Assembly (NCBI GenBank): GCA_900177435.1 | Contig: FXAI01000001.1 | Coordinates: forward strand, 787,421 to 851,420 | Origin: Alteromonadaceae bacterium Bs31 | Lineage (GTDB): Bacteria > Pseudomonadota > Gammaproteobacteria > Pseudomonadales > Cellvibrionaceae | Length of the DNA stretch: 64,000 bases | Direction: 5' to 3' | Shown here: positions 44,761-54,126 of the stretch, in pieces | Position numbering within the stretch: position 1 is the stretch's first letter | How the letters are laid out: each line of letters starts with the position of its first letter | Notes under the pieces: model-generated | The model's database searches: none | What the model saw: only the letters and a program-made list of their open reading frames with translations | What the model was told of the DNA's origin: nothing | Translations under genes and position numbers: made by a program

Positions 44761-45109
44761 AGTTTACCTAATGAGTCTGTTCGAGAGTTATTAGTGTTGT
44801 AGCGGGATAGTGTAGTAACGAGAAAGAGATTAGTGTGTAAAAATATGTAGCTAAACTCGATGGCAGCAAGCTTTTAAATTTAAACGATTTTATCTCATGA
44901 TGTCAAAGTAATGGCTTAAGTGCTTAGCCGCGCAGGTGCGGGCTAAGCCAATGCTGGGATCCGCTTTGCACCCATGTTGGCTGAAAGCCTCATGGATGCC
45001 TTCAAAAAGCTGGTTTTTTTTAAAACTACCGGAGTATAAGGGCCATGAATATGATCTATAGGCTAGCAGCTTGGTTATAGGGGGAGTACTCCCCCTGTTT
45101 ATAAACCGG
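44761..45109. other. Intergenic with an 18-bp palindrome
   Basis: AGGGGGAGTACTCCCCCT at 45079-45096 is perfectly symmetric and lies 13 bases after the CotH-like gene (minus strand), fitting a transcript-end hairpin, though no T-tract follows on that strand. Nothing else is seen. Confidence 0.55.
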
Positions 45110-46543
45110 CTAATTACTGTATTGCGCGTCCATCCAATCGTAGCGAGCGCGTTGCCAGCGAATCATTTCTTCAACTTCAAGATCATAGCTGCCCAAAATT
45201 ACGCGGGTATACCACTCTTGCCAATAAAAAATTTGCCATAAATTAAAGTTTCGTTCTTGCACGGTTTGCAACCAGTTTGCTCTTGCTTCCATGTAAATGA
45301 AGAGTAATTCGAATTTCCCTTCAGCTTTTAATTCTTGCCAGCGAGCTTTCACTTTTGCATCAAAGGCTGGGTCTTCAAACAGTCGAGCAAACCAGCTTGA
45401 ATCGCGAATATGCCAATTTTCGCTGAGGTGAAGATCGCCATAGCCTGCGTTGCCCAGTGCCAGGTCGAAATCCCAAATGGGACCAAAAAATAATTTCCCG
45501 TTTCTCTTTTTCGTTAAATAAGCGCTGGCCTTTGCGCCATCGGCGTTTTTGAAGAGTTCGTTGATTAAGTAGTAATTAATCGTTGAATCAACATCCAGGT
45601 AAGCGGCGTAACCGGTATCCGGGTCGCTAAAGTTTTCTCCAAACAGCGCTTCTTCAGTAGCAGTAAAATAGCTTTCGATGTAGTTGCGCTGAGCAGACCA
45701 CTCGGGTTCAAGCAAGGTTTCCGGTTCATCCAGGCAGAACGGGTCCATGCCGTAAGCTGAGTCCAAACACAATACTTCTTGGCGGACAATATTTTCTCCC
45801 TCTACACAATTGGTATCCCAAGCGGCGGCGGGCCCCAAGCAATACTCCGGGTTTAGACGAAAATCGATTTCAAACATGTAGCCCCCAGATATGCTCTCCG
45901 GGTCGGTATCTGTAACTTCCAGTTCATGAATGTCCACCCGGTCGTTATCAATGCGAATATGCTCCACCAGCTGGTATACACCCTGATACTCGCCATTCAT
46001 CCACACTTCGACGTATCTATCGCGTGTTGTGTACTCCATGCCTAAACTGCGACTGAACATAAAGGCGACGTCGTTGCGCATTAAGGTTTTATCCGCATAG
46101 TTAGCAAGTAATATCCAGTTTTTGCTCTTTGGCATTCCTAGCAGCGGGGTCGAGCTGTCAAATTTCAACTTGTAGGGTTTCTTTGGCCAATCCCAGGTTG
46201 AATTTCCACGGCCACGAATGCGCATAGTGCCTTGATTTAGTTCCAGTTCATTGTCGACCAGAGAATAGCTACCTCTTAGATAGTCTTCTTTACTGACAAC
46301 CGGAGCGGCATCGTCCGTGAATAAATTCAGAGAGGGTAATGTTTCTACCGTCCCTTGGGGGAAGTCTTCCGGTATGACAACGGCAATGCCACTGGATGAG
46401 CTGGAGGATGAAGAGCTGGAAGAGGAGGAGCTAGATGATGAGGATGAGTTTGAAGGCGGGGGCGTGGGTGATGAGCCAGAACCGCCGCAAGCGCTTAAGC
46501 TAAGAACAAACATCACTAAGAGGCTAGTATTAAAGACGGACAT
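45110..46543 (-). CDS. CotH-kinase-family lipoprotein with polyserine linker
   Basis: 477 residues. Lipoprotein signal ending SLSACGG (Cys ~19), a Pro/Ser and polyserine linker (~25-50), then a CotH domain: GTMRIRGRGNSTWDWPKKPY, LLGMPKSKNWILLANYADKT, LMRNDVAFMFSRSLGMEY and VEVWMNGEYQGVYQLVEHIR, followed by NYYLINELFKNADGAK and GPIWDFDLALGNAG, the kinase-fold DxDxxxG-like active-site block. CotH in Bacillus phosphorylates spore-coat proteins; members in cellulolytic bacteria are surface proteins of unclear function, sometimes linked to cellulosomes. Divergent from the GH9 gene. Confidence 0.87.
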   Translation of the reverse strand: MSVFNTSLLVMFVLSLSACGGSGSSPTPPPSNSSSSSSSSSSSSSSSSSSSGIAVVIPEDFPQGTVETLPSLNLFTDDAAPVVSKEDYLRGSYSLVDNELELNQGTMRIRGRGNSTWDWPKKPYKLKFDSSTPLLGMPKSKNWILLANYADKTLMRNDVAFMFSRSLGMEYTTRDRYVEVWMNGEYQGVYQLVEHIRIDNDRVDIHELEVTDTDPESISGGYMFEIDFRLNPEYCLGPAAAWDTNCVEGENIVRQEVLCLDSAYGMDPFCLDEPETLLEPEWSAQRNYIESYFTATEEALFGENFSDPDTGYAAYLDVDSTINYYLINELFKNADGAKASAYLTKKRNGKLFFGPIWDFDLALGNAGYGDLHLSENWHIRDSSWFARLFEDPAFDAKVKARWQELKAEGKFELLFIYMEARANWLQTVQERNFNLWQIFYWQEWYTRVILGSYDLEVEEMIRWQRARYDWMDAQYSN

Positions 46544-46812
46544 ATTAATCCCTTTATTATGTGTTATGTTTTTTATAATGATTTTAATTTGGATTGATAT
46601 TGCCTGTAATGTTTTTCATTTTCAACGGTTTGCCGCTGAAGGGCTAGGTATGCCCGGTAAATATCCCTGTAAATATTAATAGTATTTAAGCCTATTATGA
46701 GGGCCTTAATGGAGGCCTTTGCGCTCACTTGCTTTATGTTACGATGTTCCCTTTGGTGTATTTAATACGCAGTAGATTTGTTTCTAATACTAAGAAAATT
46801 GGTAAAGTTGGC

Positions 46813-48606
46813 ATGCCTATGTATCGTTTTTTCTTGCCTGTTACCCTCGTGATCGTGCTCGTATCTGCTTGTTCGGGCTCTGGTGGCGGTAGCGGTGGCA
46901 CAAATTCCGGGAGTTCTTCTTCCTCTTCCAGTAGCTCCTCTTCAAACAGTTCATCTTCGTCCTCGGGCTCTTCCAGTGTTTCCGCTGAGTTAATCAAAGC
47001 TAATCAGGTAGGCTATCTGCCGGAAGGGCAAAAATATGCCGTGGTACCCGAAGTAATGGCTACCCAGTTTGAGTTGATCGATAGCTCAGGGACGCGTGCT
47101 TACGCGGGTACGCTTTCGTCACCCGCAAATTGGGAGCCTGCTGGGGAGTCTGTGAAACTGGCGGATTTTTCTGAATTTACTACTGCAGGGCGGTACCAGC
47201 TTAGAGTGGCGGGGCTAGCAGATTCTGCCCCATTTGACATTGCCGATGGTGTCTACGGGCCCCTGCATGATGCAGCGCTAAAGGCCTATTACTATAATCG
47301 CGCTAGTACGGAGTTGCTCGTCACTCACGCTGGTGACTGGGCACGCCCAGCAGGGCATGCGGATACCGACGTTGAAGTACATAGCTCTGCTGCTTCTCAG
47401 CTGCGGCCCGCCGGTACTAAAATTTCTGCCCCCAAAGGCTGGTATGACGCGGGTGATTTCGGCAAGTACATCGTGAATTCCGGTATTTCCACCTATACCC
47501 TTTTAGCGGCCTACGAACAATTTCCCGATTACTACGCCGATCGTACTTGGAATATTCCTGAATCAAATAATGCTATTCCCGATTTACTGGATGAGGTTTT
47601 ATGGAATCTGGATTGGATGGCAGCCATGCAGGATCCGAACGACGGCGGGGTTTATCATAAACTTACCACGGCTAATTTTGCTGGAGAGCTTATGCCCCAT
47701 GAGGCAAAAGCTCAGCGCTACGTGATACAGAAAAGCACCGCTGCCGCGCTAAACTTTGCTGCTGTAATGGCTACCGCCAGCCGGGTATTTAAAAACTTCG
47801 ACGCTAGTTTCCCCGGCAAGGCAGAACACTATCTGCTTATGGCTGAAAATGCTTGGAACTGGGCGAAAGCTAACCCTGCAGATCTATATGCCGCAAACCC
47901 CGATGGATTGAATACCGGAACGTATGGTGACGATGATGTTAGTGATGAATTTGCCTGGGCGGCTGCAGAACTTTATATAAGTACTGGTGAAGCTGGCTAT
48001 TTGAGCGAGTTTAACGCTCAAAATGCCAGTTCGGGCCTACCTGGATGGAGCAATGTTTCTCCGCTAGCTTTTGTGAGTTTAAGTTTTCATGGTGAGGGTC
48101 TGCTGCAAGCCAGTGAGCTTGCGGAAGTAAACGATGCGCTGCTGTCTACCGCAAACGGCTATGAAAGTACTTATAGCAGCTCCGCATATAGAGTTTCGAT
48201 GCGCGATTTTTATTGGGGCAGTAACAGCTCGGCGATGAATCAAGCACTTATGTTGCTGCAGGCTTATCGTATTTCCGACGATGACAAATATCGCAATGCT
48301 GCCCTGGGGCTTGTGGATTATGTGTTGGGTAAAAACCCCACGGACTACTCATACGTGACAGGTATTGGCGCGCGGCCACCGATGCATATCCATCACCGAC
48401 AATCTCGTGCCGACGATGTGCTGGCACCTGTGCCGGGCTTCCTGGCCGGAGGACCAAACCCGGGGCAGCAGGATAAATGCGACTATCCTTCCATCTTGCC
48501 TGCGAAATCTTATGTGGATGACTGGTGCAGTTATGCGTCAAATGAAGTGACGATTAACTGGAATGCGCCATTGATATATGTGCTCGCGGCCTTGGCTTCG
48601 CTGTAA
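46813..48606 (+). CDS. GH9 endoglucanase lipoprotein with polyserine linker
   Basis: 597 residues from ATG 46813 (46819 is equally possible; upstream ATGs precede a non-signal sequence). Lipoprotein signal ending VSACSG, polyserine linker (~32-57), a CelD_N-like Ig domain (~60-140; IKANQVGYLPEGQKYAVVPE) and the GH9 (alpha/alpha)6 domain with APKGWYDAGDFGKYIVNSGI (catalytic-base Asp region), DEFAWAAAEL, the HHRQSRAD signature His and the terminal SNEVTINWNAPLIY with the acid Glu. Hydrolyses beta-1,4-glucan; a lipid anchor places it on the outer membrane surface or periplasm. No CBM is seen. Confidence 0.93.
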   Translation: MPMYRFFLPVTLVIVLVSACSGSGGGSGGTNSGSSSSSSSSSSSNSSSSSSGSSSVSAELIKANQVGYLPEGQKYAVVPEVMATQFELIDSSGTRAYAGTLSSPANWEPAGESVKLADFSEFTTAGRYQLRVAGLADSAPFDIADGVYGPLHDAALKAYYYNRASTELLVTHAGDWARPAGHADTDVEVHSSAASQLRPAGTKISAPKGWYDAGDFGKYIVNSGISTYTLLAAYEQFPDYYADRTWNIPESNNAIPDLLDEVLWNLDWMAAMQDPNDGGVYHKLTTANFAGELMPHEAKAQRYVIQKSTAAALNFAAVMATASRVFKNFDASFPGKAEHYLLMAENAWNWAKANPADLYAANPDGLNTGTYGDDDVSDEFAWAAAELYISTGEAGYLSEFNAQNASSGLPGWSNVSPLAFVSLSFHGEGLLQASELAEVNDALLSTANGYESTYSSSAYRVSMRDFYWGSNSSAMNQALMLLQAYRISDDDKYRNAALGLVDYVLGKNPTDYSYVTGIGARPPMHIHHRQSRADDVLAPVPGFLAGGPNPGQQDKCDYPSILPAKSYVDDWCSYASNEVTINWNAPLIYVLAALASL

Positions 48607-48671
48607 CAGGAGCAACAGGATGGCGCTTGCCATAAGTTTTAGTCTTGTTCTGATTAGCGTTTTTACGATAA

Positions 48672-49409
48672 TTATTTGAGGGCCTGTGTCTGGCCCTTCA
48701 GCTCTCCAGCACGAATCATTGTTTTTAATGTTTTTGAGTGGAATTCTCGGGCATACAGAATAGCCACAACAAAGGCTACGGCTAAAAGGAAAAGCCAGGT
48801 ATTAAACAGCCATGCCAATATTGCCATGGAGAAATAATACGCTCGCAGCCCATAGTTGTAACTGTGTCCGGCTTGGTCTATTACTTTTGCAAAATTAAAC
48901 GCGAAATTGTTACTTGGGTCGTTAGATGTGTCTTCGTCATGCATTGGTGTTGAGCCGAGTAAAATAGCGCTGAAACCATATTGCCGCATCGACCAGGTGA
49001 ACGTGAAAAATGCAAATACATGGACGAAGAGCAGCAGTAAAATTTTAAATTGTAATTGCAGAGGGCTGATATTGGCCTCTGAGAATGGTAGCCCTGTGAG
49101 TAAAACGTGAATCTTATCTGTTGAGGCTACTGCCGTTACCAAACCTGCGATAACAAGTATCGATGTCGATGCGAGAAAGCTGGCGTTGCGCTCCAGGTTG
49201 GCAATTATGGCTACGTCACCAATACGGTTGTCCCGTCTCAGCATACGCAGAATCCATTGCTTGCGATATTGTTGAAGCACAGAGGATAAACAATGGACTT
49301 TTTTTGCGCGCTTGCGAGAGAACTCTGAGTAGCCTATCCAGCATATAAAGAACCAGGCCGTTGCCAATACGTCGATAAGGTGCTCATTTAGCCAGTAAGC
49401 AAAGTCCAA
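48672..49409 (-). CDS. DUF599 membrane protein
   Basis: 245 residues with four hydrophobic segments (~13-31, ~75-95, ~115-140, ~190-225). The pattern WIGYSEFSRKRAKK, RMLRRDNRIGDVAIIANLER, ASFLASTSILVIAGLVTAVA and FAFFTFTWSMRQYGFSAILL is characteristic of DUF599. Function not established. Inner membrane. Convergent with the GH9 gene, no operon partner. Confidence 0.87.
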   Translation of the reverse strand: MDFAYWLNEHLIDVLATAWFFICWIGYSEFSRKRAKKVHCLSSVLQQYRKQWILRMLRRDNRIGDVAIIANLERNASFLASTSILVIAGLVTAVASTDKIHVLLTGLPFSEANISPLQLQFKILLLLFVHVFAFFTFTWSMRQYGFSAILLGSTPMHDEDTSNDPSNNFAFNFAKVIDQAGHSYNYGLRAYYFSMAILAWLFNTWLFLLAVAFVVAILYAREFHSKTLKTMIRAGELKGQTQALK

Positions 49410-49542
49410 TTTAATTTCCTCAAATTTAAAAACGTGCTTATTCTACTACATAAAGAAAGCATAGCATTGGCTCTGGTTTAGACCAATTCCATGGAGCGTG
49501 TTGCTTGCGCAAGCGGAGTGCAGAATAGCGGTGATAAAACCT

Positions 49543-49567
49543 AAAAAAGGCGCCAACTGGCGCCTTT
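49543..49567 (-). terminator. Intrinsic terminator of the polyserine pectate lyase gene
   Basis: AAAGGCGCC / GGCGCCTTT arms (49546-49554 and 49559-49567) form a 9-bp stem with a 4-base loop; on the minus strand it ends in a run of T residues (A 49543-49548). It lies 27 bases beyond the stop codon at 49594. Confidence 0.9.
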
Positions 49568-49593
49568 GCTGTTAGAAGCTTTTAAAGGTTTAT

Positions 49594-51306
49594 TTATAAA
49601 CTATCAATACTGTTCAGATAATTTTCCAGCATGGTATAGCCAATGCTATCGGTATTATTTCTGTCGCTGGCGTCGTTGGGGTTGAGCCCGTTGGCGACTT
49701 CCCAGTCGTCGGGCATTCCGTCGTGGTCTGAGTCAAGTGGTGCTGAATTGCCCTGCAGGTCAGGCAAGGTGCCGGGGCTGCTGATATGCCCGTTACCGTT
49801 AATGGCTGTGCCGGTGCGCACCTCTTCAATGATGCGAGCATCCAGCGCGTCGCGACGAGGCAGGCTGGTACCCACGTCATCTAAAACCGTTTGGTAAGCC
49901 TCCACCGCAGTCTGCTGGTTAATGGGCATGTACTCGGAAGGGGTATCCACTCTTAAACCTGCAATCGCGTCGAGGTCCCGGTCAATTTTTTCCCAATAGT
50001 GCGGGATAACGGCTAACCAGTTGTCGGCAGTTGCGGCGTCGTTGCCGTAGAAATAATTATCGGCCACATACCACTTGCCATAATCACTGGCACCATTGCG
50101 CGTGGTGGGGGTAATCGCACGGTAATTACTGGGCGTTGCCGGGCCCGGTTTATAATAGTTGGCGACAACATTCGCGTTACAGAACACATGCTCACTATCG
50201 CCGACTTGCTGATTTTCACAGCCGTAGGTGCCAAGACCGCTCCAGTTGTAAATAACATTGTTTCTAAAGTCGTTGTAGCCGGAGCCAGAGGCAAATCGCG
50301 ACACGCGATCCTGATTGTGTGCGAACAAATTATGGTGGTAGGTGGAGTAATTATTGCCCCATATGCCGCCAAATTTATGATCACTGGAGTTCGCCTCGGT
50401 AATCATGGAGTATTGAATGGTGACATACTCGTTGAAGTAAATGGAAAAGACCTCATCGCTACTCCAGTTGGTAGAGATGTGGTCATACACCTGATAACGG
50501 TTTGGGCTGTTTTTGTTATTGGAAATGGTATCACCGCTCGCCGTTCCCCTTACCCTGATATAGCGAATGATGACGTTATCAGCCGCAACCCTGAGGGAGC
50601 CATGAATGGCGATACCATCACCGGGCGCTGTTTGGCCAGCAATGGTGATGTCGTCATTGGATATGCTGAAATTACCTTTGATGGTGCCACCAACACGGAA
50701 CACTACTGTTCTTGGCCCGGAAGCTTTGAGAGCCTCATCGAGACTGCCTGCGCCTTTTGCCTCGAGCGTCGTTACTTCATACACAGAACCTCCGCGACCA
50801 CCGGAGGCCACTTTGCCATAGCCTTCAGCACCGGGGAAGGCAACGAGTTCAGCGCTTCCACTGGAACTGGAGGAGCTGCTTGAGGAGCTGCTAGAGGAAG
50901 AGCTGCTGCTCGAGGAGCTAGAGGACGAGCTCGATGAAGAACTGGACGACGAACTTGATGAGGATGAGCTTGAACTACTCGAACTGGAGCTGGAGCTGGA
51001 GCTGGAGGAACTGGAGCTACTGCTTGAGCTTGAGGAAGAGCTGCCAGGGTCTGGCGACATGCTGCCCGACGAGCTTGAAGACGTGCTGCTCGTAGAAGAG
51101 CTACTTGAAGAGCTGCTCGAACTACTTGTTGAGCTATTGCTGCTTGATGAACTACTTGAAGAGCTTGAGCTGGACGAGCTGCTTGAGGAACTTGAACCTG
51201 GTTCTGGTGATAAAATATCGCCCAGGTTTCCTACTTCGCCACCACATGCGGTGATTGCAAGCGAAACGATTGCCGGTAACAACGATCGTTTTAAGGTGTT
51301 TTTCAT
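49594..51306 (-). CDS. Polyserine lipoprotein pectate lyase (PL1-like)
   Basis: 570 residues from ATG 51306; the upstream in-frame start would add 11 residues before the signal. Lipoprotein signal ending AITACGG, then an unusually long polyserine linker (~32-150) broken by a short PDPG spacer. The lyase domain begins AFPGAEGYGKVASGGRGGSV and contains GPRTVVFRVGGTIKGNFSIS, ITIAGQTAPGDGIAI, VIIRYIRVRG, YQVYDHISTNWSSDEVFSIY, YSTYHHNLFAHNQDRVSRF and YNDFRNNVIYNWSG: the right-handed beta-helix of the secreted PL1 family variant with a calcium-binding DHIS site. The C-terminus has PLDSDHDGMPDDWEVANGLN, a calcium-binding thrombospondin-3-like loop. Acts on pectate at the cell surface. Confidence 0.9.
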   Translation of the reverse strand: MKNTLKRSLLPAIVSLAITACGGEVGNLGDILSPEPGSSSSSSSSSSSSSSSSSSSNSSTSSSSSSSSSSSTSSTSSSSSGSMSPDPGSSSSSSSSSSSSSSSSSSSSSSSSSSSSSSSSSSSSSSSSSSSSSSSSSSSSSSSSSSSSSGSAELVAFPGAEGYGKVASGGRGGSVYEVTTLEAKGAGSLDEALKASGPRTVVFRVGGTIKGNFSISNDDITIAGQTAPGDGIAIHGSLRVAADNVIIRYIRVRGTASGDTISNNKNSPNRYQVYDHISTNWSSDEVFSIYFNEYVTIQYSMITEANSSDHKFGGIWGNNYSTYHHNLFAHNQDRVSRFASGSGYNDFRNNVIYNWSGLGTYGCENQQVGDSEHVFCNANVVANYYKPGPATPSNYRAITPTTRNGASDYGKWYVADNYFYGNDAATADNWLAVIPHYWEKIDRDLDAIAGLRVDTPSEYMPINQQTAVEAYQTVLDDVGTSLPRRDALDARIIEEVRTGTAINGNGHISSPGTLPDLQGNSAPLDSDHDGMPDDWEVANGLNPNDASDRNNTDSIGYTMLENYLNSIDSL

Positions 51307-52471
51307 AATATTGCCCCAAATGAATATGGCATAGCCCAAGCTCGGTTAAGTTGGGCTACTGTTGTCAAATAGATCTGCTACTCAATGATCTTCGGTGGTT
51401 GTAAAAACTAAATCTGCAATTATTCTGAGGAGCCCTTGCTTACTAAACTGGCAGGTTTATAAGCATGGGTTTTTAAGTTTCGTTATTTAACAACGTTTAG
51501 GAACTCTGATAATTTTCGATAATTTTCTGATTCCCACGGCAAGCTCAGGCATATGGAACTGCCCAGACACTTTTCCCGGAACCTAATAGTTTTATGTTAG
51601 AAATTCACTAAATCTGGCGCTGATTTTTAGCGCAACTCTGGCGTCTTCACCAACCAGTTTATGATTGTCTGAATTAATAGTTTTTGGATGTTTCGCCGAC
51701 AACAGTGCGTGCCTGGAATTTTTTAATTAATGTTAACAGGCCTTGTAACGGAGCTCATCATAAGAGAGATTGGCGAACTTAACCCTGACCCCGGTCTCAG
51801 GAAAAGTGTGGACAAGCACTCAGACAGCTTGAAAAAAGTGAATAGTGTGAAGTAATTTTGCTGTAGATAGAAACCGCAGGTACTTATTGAAGAAAAACAT
51901 TAAAAATATACAGCTGTATTAATATTTATTTTTGGCGAAGCCAAGCTGACCTGTATCGATAAGCGGATTATTTTCCTGAAGCAGTGAACTGCTAGTTTGA
52001 TAAAATAATTTGTGCCAAATTAGATTCCATTTGATAATGCGTGCTGATTTTCCGGGTGCAGATAAGGCTGAGTGATGTGCATGTTATTTTTACCTTTTCT
52101 GGCCGATTTTTGGAGTGAAGAATGATCAGCTGTGGTTTTTTATAATCATGCTGCCCAAGGGTATTGCGTGGCGCCGGTTTCCACTTTATGCCTTGGGTTG
52201 GCAGAAATTGTACCCATAATCTTTGTATTTATTGTTGATTTTGGTGACGGCGTTTGGAAAGGATGGGAGGAAAGTTTGGGGGGGTACCATTGAATGAACG
52301 CTTGCTGAGGGGTGTTCAAAATATGCGCTGGGTGAGCGTTTTTACCCCGGATGTCAACTGAACTAACTTACTCGCGACAGCTTGTTATTTATAGTTATAA
52401 TGCTCCCGCAATCTTGAGTTTATTGCTCTATACTTGTTGGTCATAACCCTTGTCAAGGCGCAGAGAATAAT
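51307..52471. other. Longest gene-free stretch, 1.2 kb, nothing recognised
   Basis: No coding frame above noise, no tRNA or rRNA-like segment, no terminator with T-tract. It should carry the minus-strand pectate lyase promoter at the left and the promoter of the Rap1a/Mrp operon at the right (AT-rich, 52380-52470). Possibly the remains of lost genes. Confidence 0.5.
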
Positions 52472-52987
52472 ATGCTTAACAGCTTACAAATTAATCTTGG
52501 AAGAGTATTCAATCTATTGAATACCAGAGCCAATATTGCGGCCGTGTTTTTGGCGGTGCTAATGTTAGCGCCCGCTGCGCGGGCTGTTGAGGTTTTAACA
52601 GTGCACGAGCTTGTTTCCCACTGCAAGCTTATGGACGCTAAACCTGAGGGGGCAGATGCGCAGTATTGCATTCGCTATTTGCAGGGCTTTATTGACGGGG
52701 CGGTAGCAACCGATGTGAGCGTAATGCTGAATGCCGAAGCGGGGAAAAATCGCGAGGAGACATTCACAGAGCGAGCGATGCGAACACGGATGCCAAGCAG
52801 GGCTGATAAGTTACGTGCAGCCGAGCTGGCTGGCTTCTGCCTGGGGGATCCTCTGCCAATGCGCGCGGTAGTCAAGCAGGTTGTCGCGGATCTTGTGAAG
52901 CTGGATGTAGGCGCTACCGCGAGTTCGCCTGCCAGAGAAGCTGTTTACAAATCGCTGCGCGAACATTACTCCTGTGGCAATGAATAA
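52472..52987 (+). CDS. Rap1a/Tai-like secreted protein, first gene of the Mrp operon
   Basis: 171 residues. After a signal peptide (~38 residues, ending AARA) the mature domain has HELVSHCKLM, AQYCIRYLQGFIDGAVATD, AELAGFCLGDPLPMRAVVKQ and REHYSCGNE, with four Cys spaced as in the Rap1a/Tai fold (periplasmic immunity protein of type VI effectors Ssp/Tae and relatives). Its last codons overlap the start of the antiporter subunit E gene by 8 bases, so it is translationally linked to the antiporter rather than to an effector. A role in antiporter assembly is inference; no effector gene is nearby. Confidence 0.72.
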   Translation: MLNSLQINLGRVFNLLNTRANIAAVFLAVLMLAPAARAVEVLTVHELVSHCKLMDAKPEGADAQYCIRYLQGFIDGAVATDVSVMLNAEAGKNREETFTERAMRTRMPSRADKLRAAELAGFCLGDPLPMRAVVKQVVADLVKLDVGATASSPAREAVYKSLREHYSCGNE

Positions 52988-53495
52988 ACGCTTGGGTCAA
53001 CAGGGGGCGGTAGGCCCACTGCAGCTTGGGGGCCTTTTTCTGTTGCTGCTAGTTAGCTGGCTGCTGTGGTCCGGCATCTACAAACCGCTACTGCTTTGGT
53101 TGGGCCTGTTCTCATGTTTGTTGAGCGTATGGCTTGCCAAAAGAATGGGGTTCTTTGATCACACTCAGAGCTTAACAATGCGATCGCTGCTGCGCTTACC
53201 TGCCTACTGTTGGTGGTTGCTGGTTGAAGTAATAAAGTCTAGCCTGGCGGTCGCACGACTGGTGTTGAGCCCTTCCTTGCCCATCAGCCCAACCGTGGTT
53301 GAGTTAATAGCTACCGATGAAAGTGATGTGAGCAAGGTGATTCTAGGGAACTCGATTACTCTTTCTCCGGGCACAGTGACCATCGACGTGCATGAAGACC
53401 GCTTGTTAGTCCACTGCCTGACAAAGAAAGGTGCGCGTGACTTACTTCAACAGGAAGCGCTGCGGCGAAGCAGTAAACGACCGGGTTTAGACTAA
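52980..53495 (+). CDS. mnhE: Mrp/Mnh-type cation:proton antiporter subunit E
   Basis: 171 residues from ATG 52980. Two or three transmembrane segments at the N-terminus (FLLLLVSWLLWSGIYKPLLL, LGLFSCLLSVWLAKRMGFF), then the conserved LPAYCWWLLVEVIKSSLAVA and the soluble C-terminal domain with VILGNSITLSPGTVTIDVHE and LLVHCLTKKGARDLL. This is the standard MrpE pattern. The stop is directly followed by the subunit F start (no gap). Confidence 0.95.
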   Translation: MNKRLGQQGAVGPLQLGGLFLLLLVSWLLWSGIYKPLLLWLGLFSCLLSVWLAKRMGFFDHTQSLTMRSLLRLPAYCWWLLVEVIKSSLAVARLVLSPSLPISPTVVELIATDESDVSKVILGNSITLSPGTVTIDVHEDRLLVHCLTKKGARDLLQQEALRRSSKRPGLD

Positions 53496-53771
53496 ATGTA
53501 TTTTGTTGTATCGCTCGCTATCCTCGTGACCATGGTGCTTGCCTTGGTGCGCGCACTCCTGGGGCCCTCGGTTTATGACCGCGTGCTGGCAGTAAATATG
53601 TTTGGCACAAAAACAGTGTTGCTGCTGTCGGTTATTGCTTTCCTGTTTGGCCGCCCCGACTTTCTTGATCTCGCCCTGGCATACGCGCTTATCAACCTTG
53701 TGGGAATACTGGCGGTACTGGAGTTTTTTCAGAACCATACTCGTGGCACCCAGGAGCATGAACATGACTAA
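53496..53771 (+). CDS. mnhF: Mrp/Mnh-type antiporter subunit F
   Basis: 91 residues, three transmembrane helices, with the MrpF pattern MVLALVRALLGPSVYDRVLA and LFGRPDFLDLALAYALINLV. Overlaps the subunit G start by 8 bases. Inner membrane. Confidence 0.94.
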   Translation: MYFVVSLAILVTMVLALVRALLGPSVYDRVLAVNMFGTKTVLLLSVIAFLFGRPDFLDLALAYALINLVGILAVLEFFQNHTRGTQEHEHD

Positions 53772-54126
53772 CTTGGTGTTAGACATACTTAGCTGGGTGT
53801 TGCTGTGCTTGGGTGGCGGTTTTGTTTTAATCGGTGGTATCGGTTCGTTGCGCTTGCCTGGATTCTATACACGATTGCATTCGGCCAGCCTCACAGACAC
53901 TATGGCCACTATTCTTATTTTTACTGGCATCATCATTCAAGCGGGCTTTTCCCTGGCAGCGTTCAAGCTTTTGGCCATCATGGTGTTCCTGCTTATTACC
54001 GGGCCGACCGCTAGTTACGCCCTCGCCAACGCAGCGTTGCAATCGGGGCTTAAACCTGATGCCGATGCGCTAGACGAGAGCCAAGCGGACCCGAAGAACC
54101 CTGCTGAAAGGGAGGATGTTGAGTGA
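53764..54126 (+). CDS. mnhG: Mrp/Mnh-type antiporter subunit G
   Basis: 120 residues from ATG 53764 (upstream in-frame codons overlap subunit F and lack family similarity; ATG 53758 is a close alternative). Three helices with the MrpG pattern GGGFVLIGGIGSLRLPGFYT, RLHSASLTDTMATILIFTGI and LLITGPTASYALANAAL. A charged C-terminal tail overlaps the next gene by 4 bases (GTGA). Confidence 0.94.
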   Translation: MTNLVLDILSWVLLCLGGGFVLIGGIGSLRLPGFYTRLHSASLTDTMATILIFTGIIIQAGFSLAAFKLLAIMVFLLITGPTASYALANAALQSGLKPDADALDESQADPKNPAEREDVE

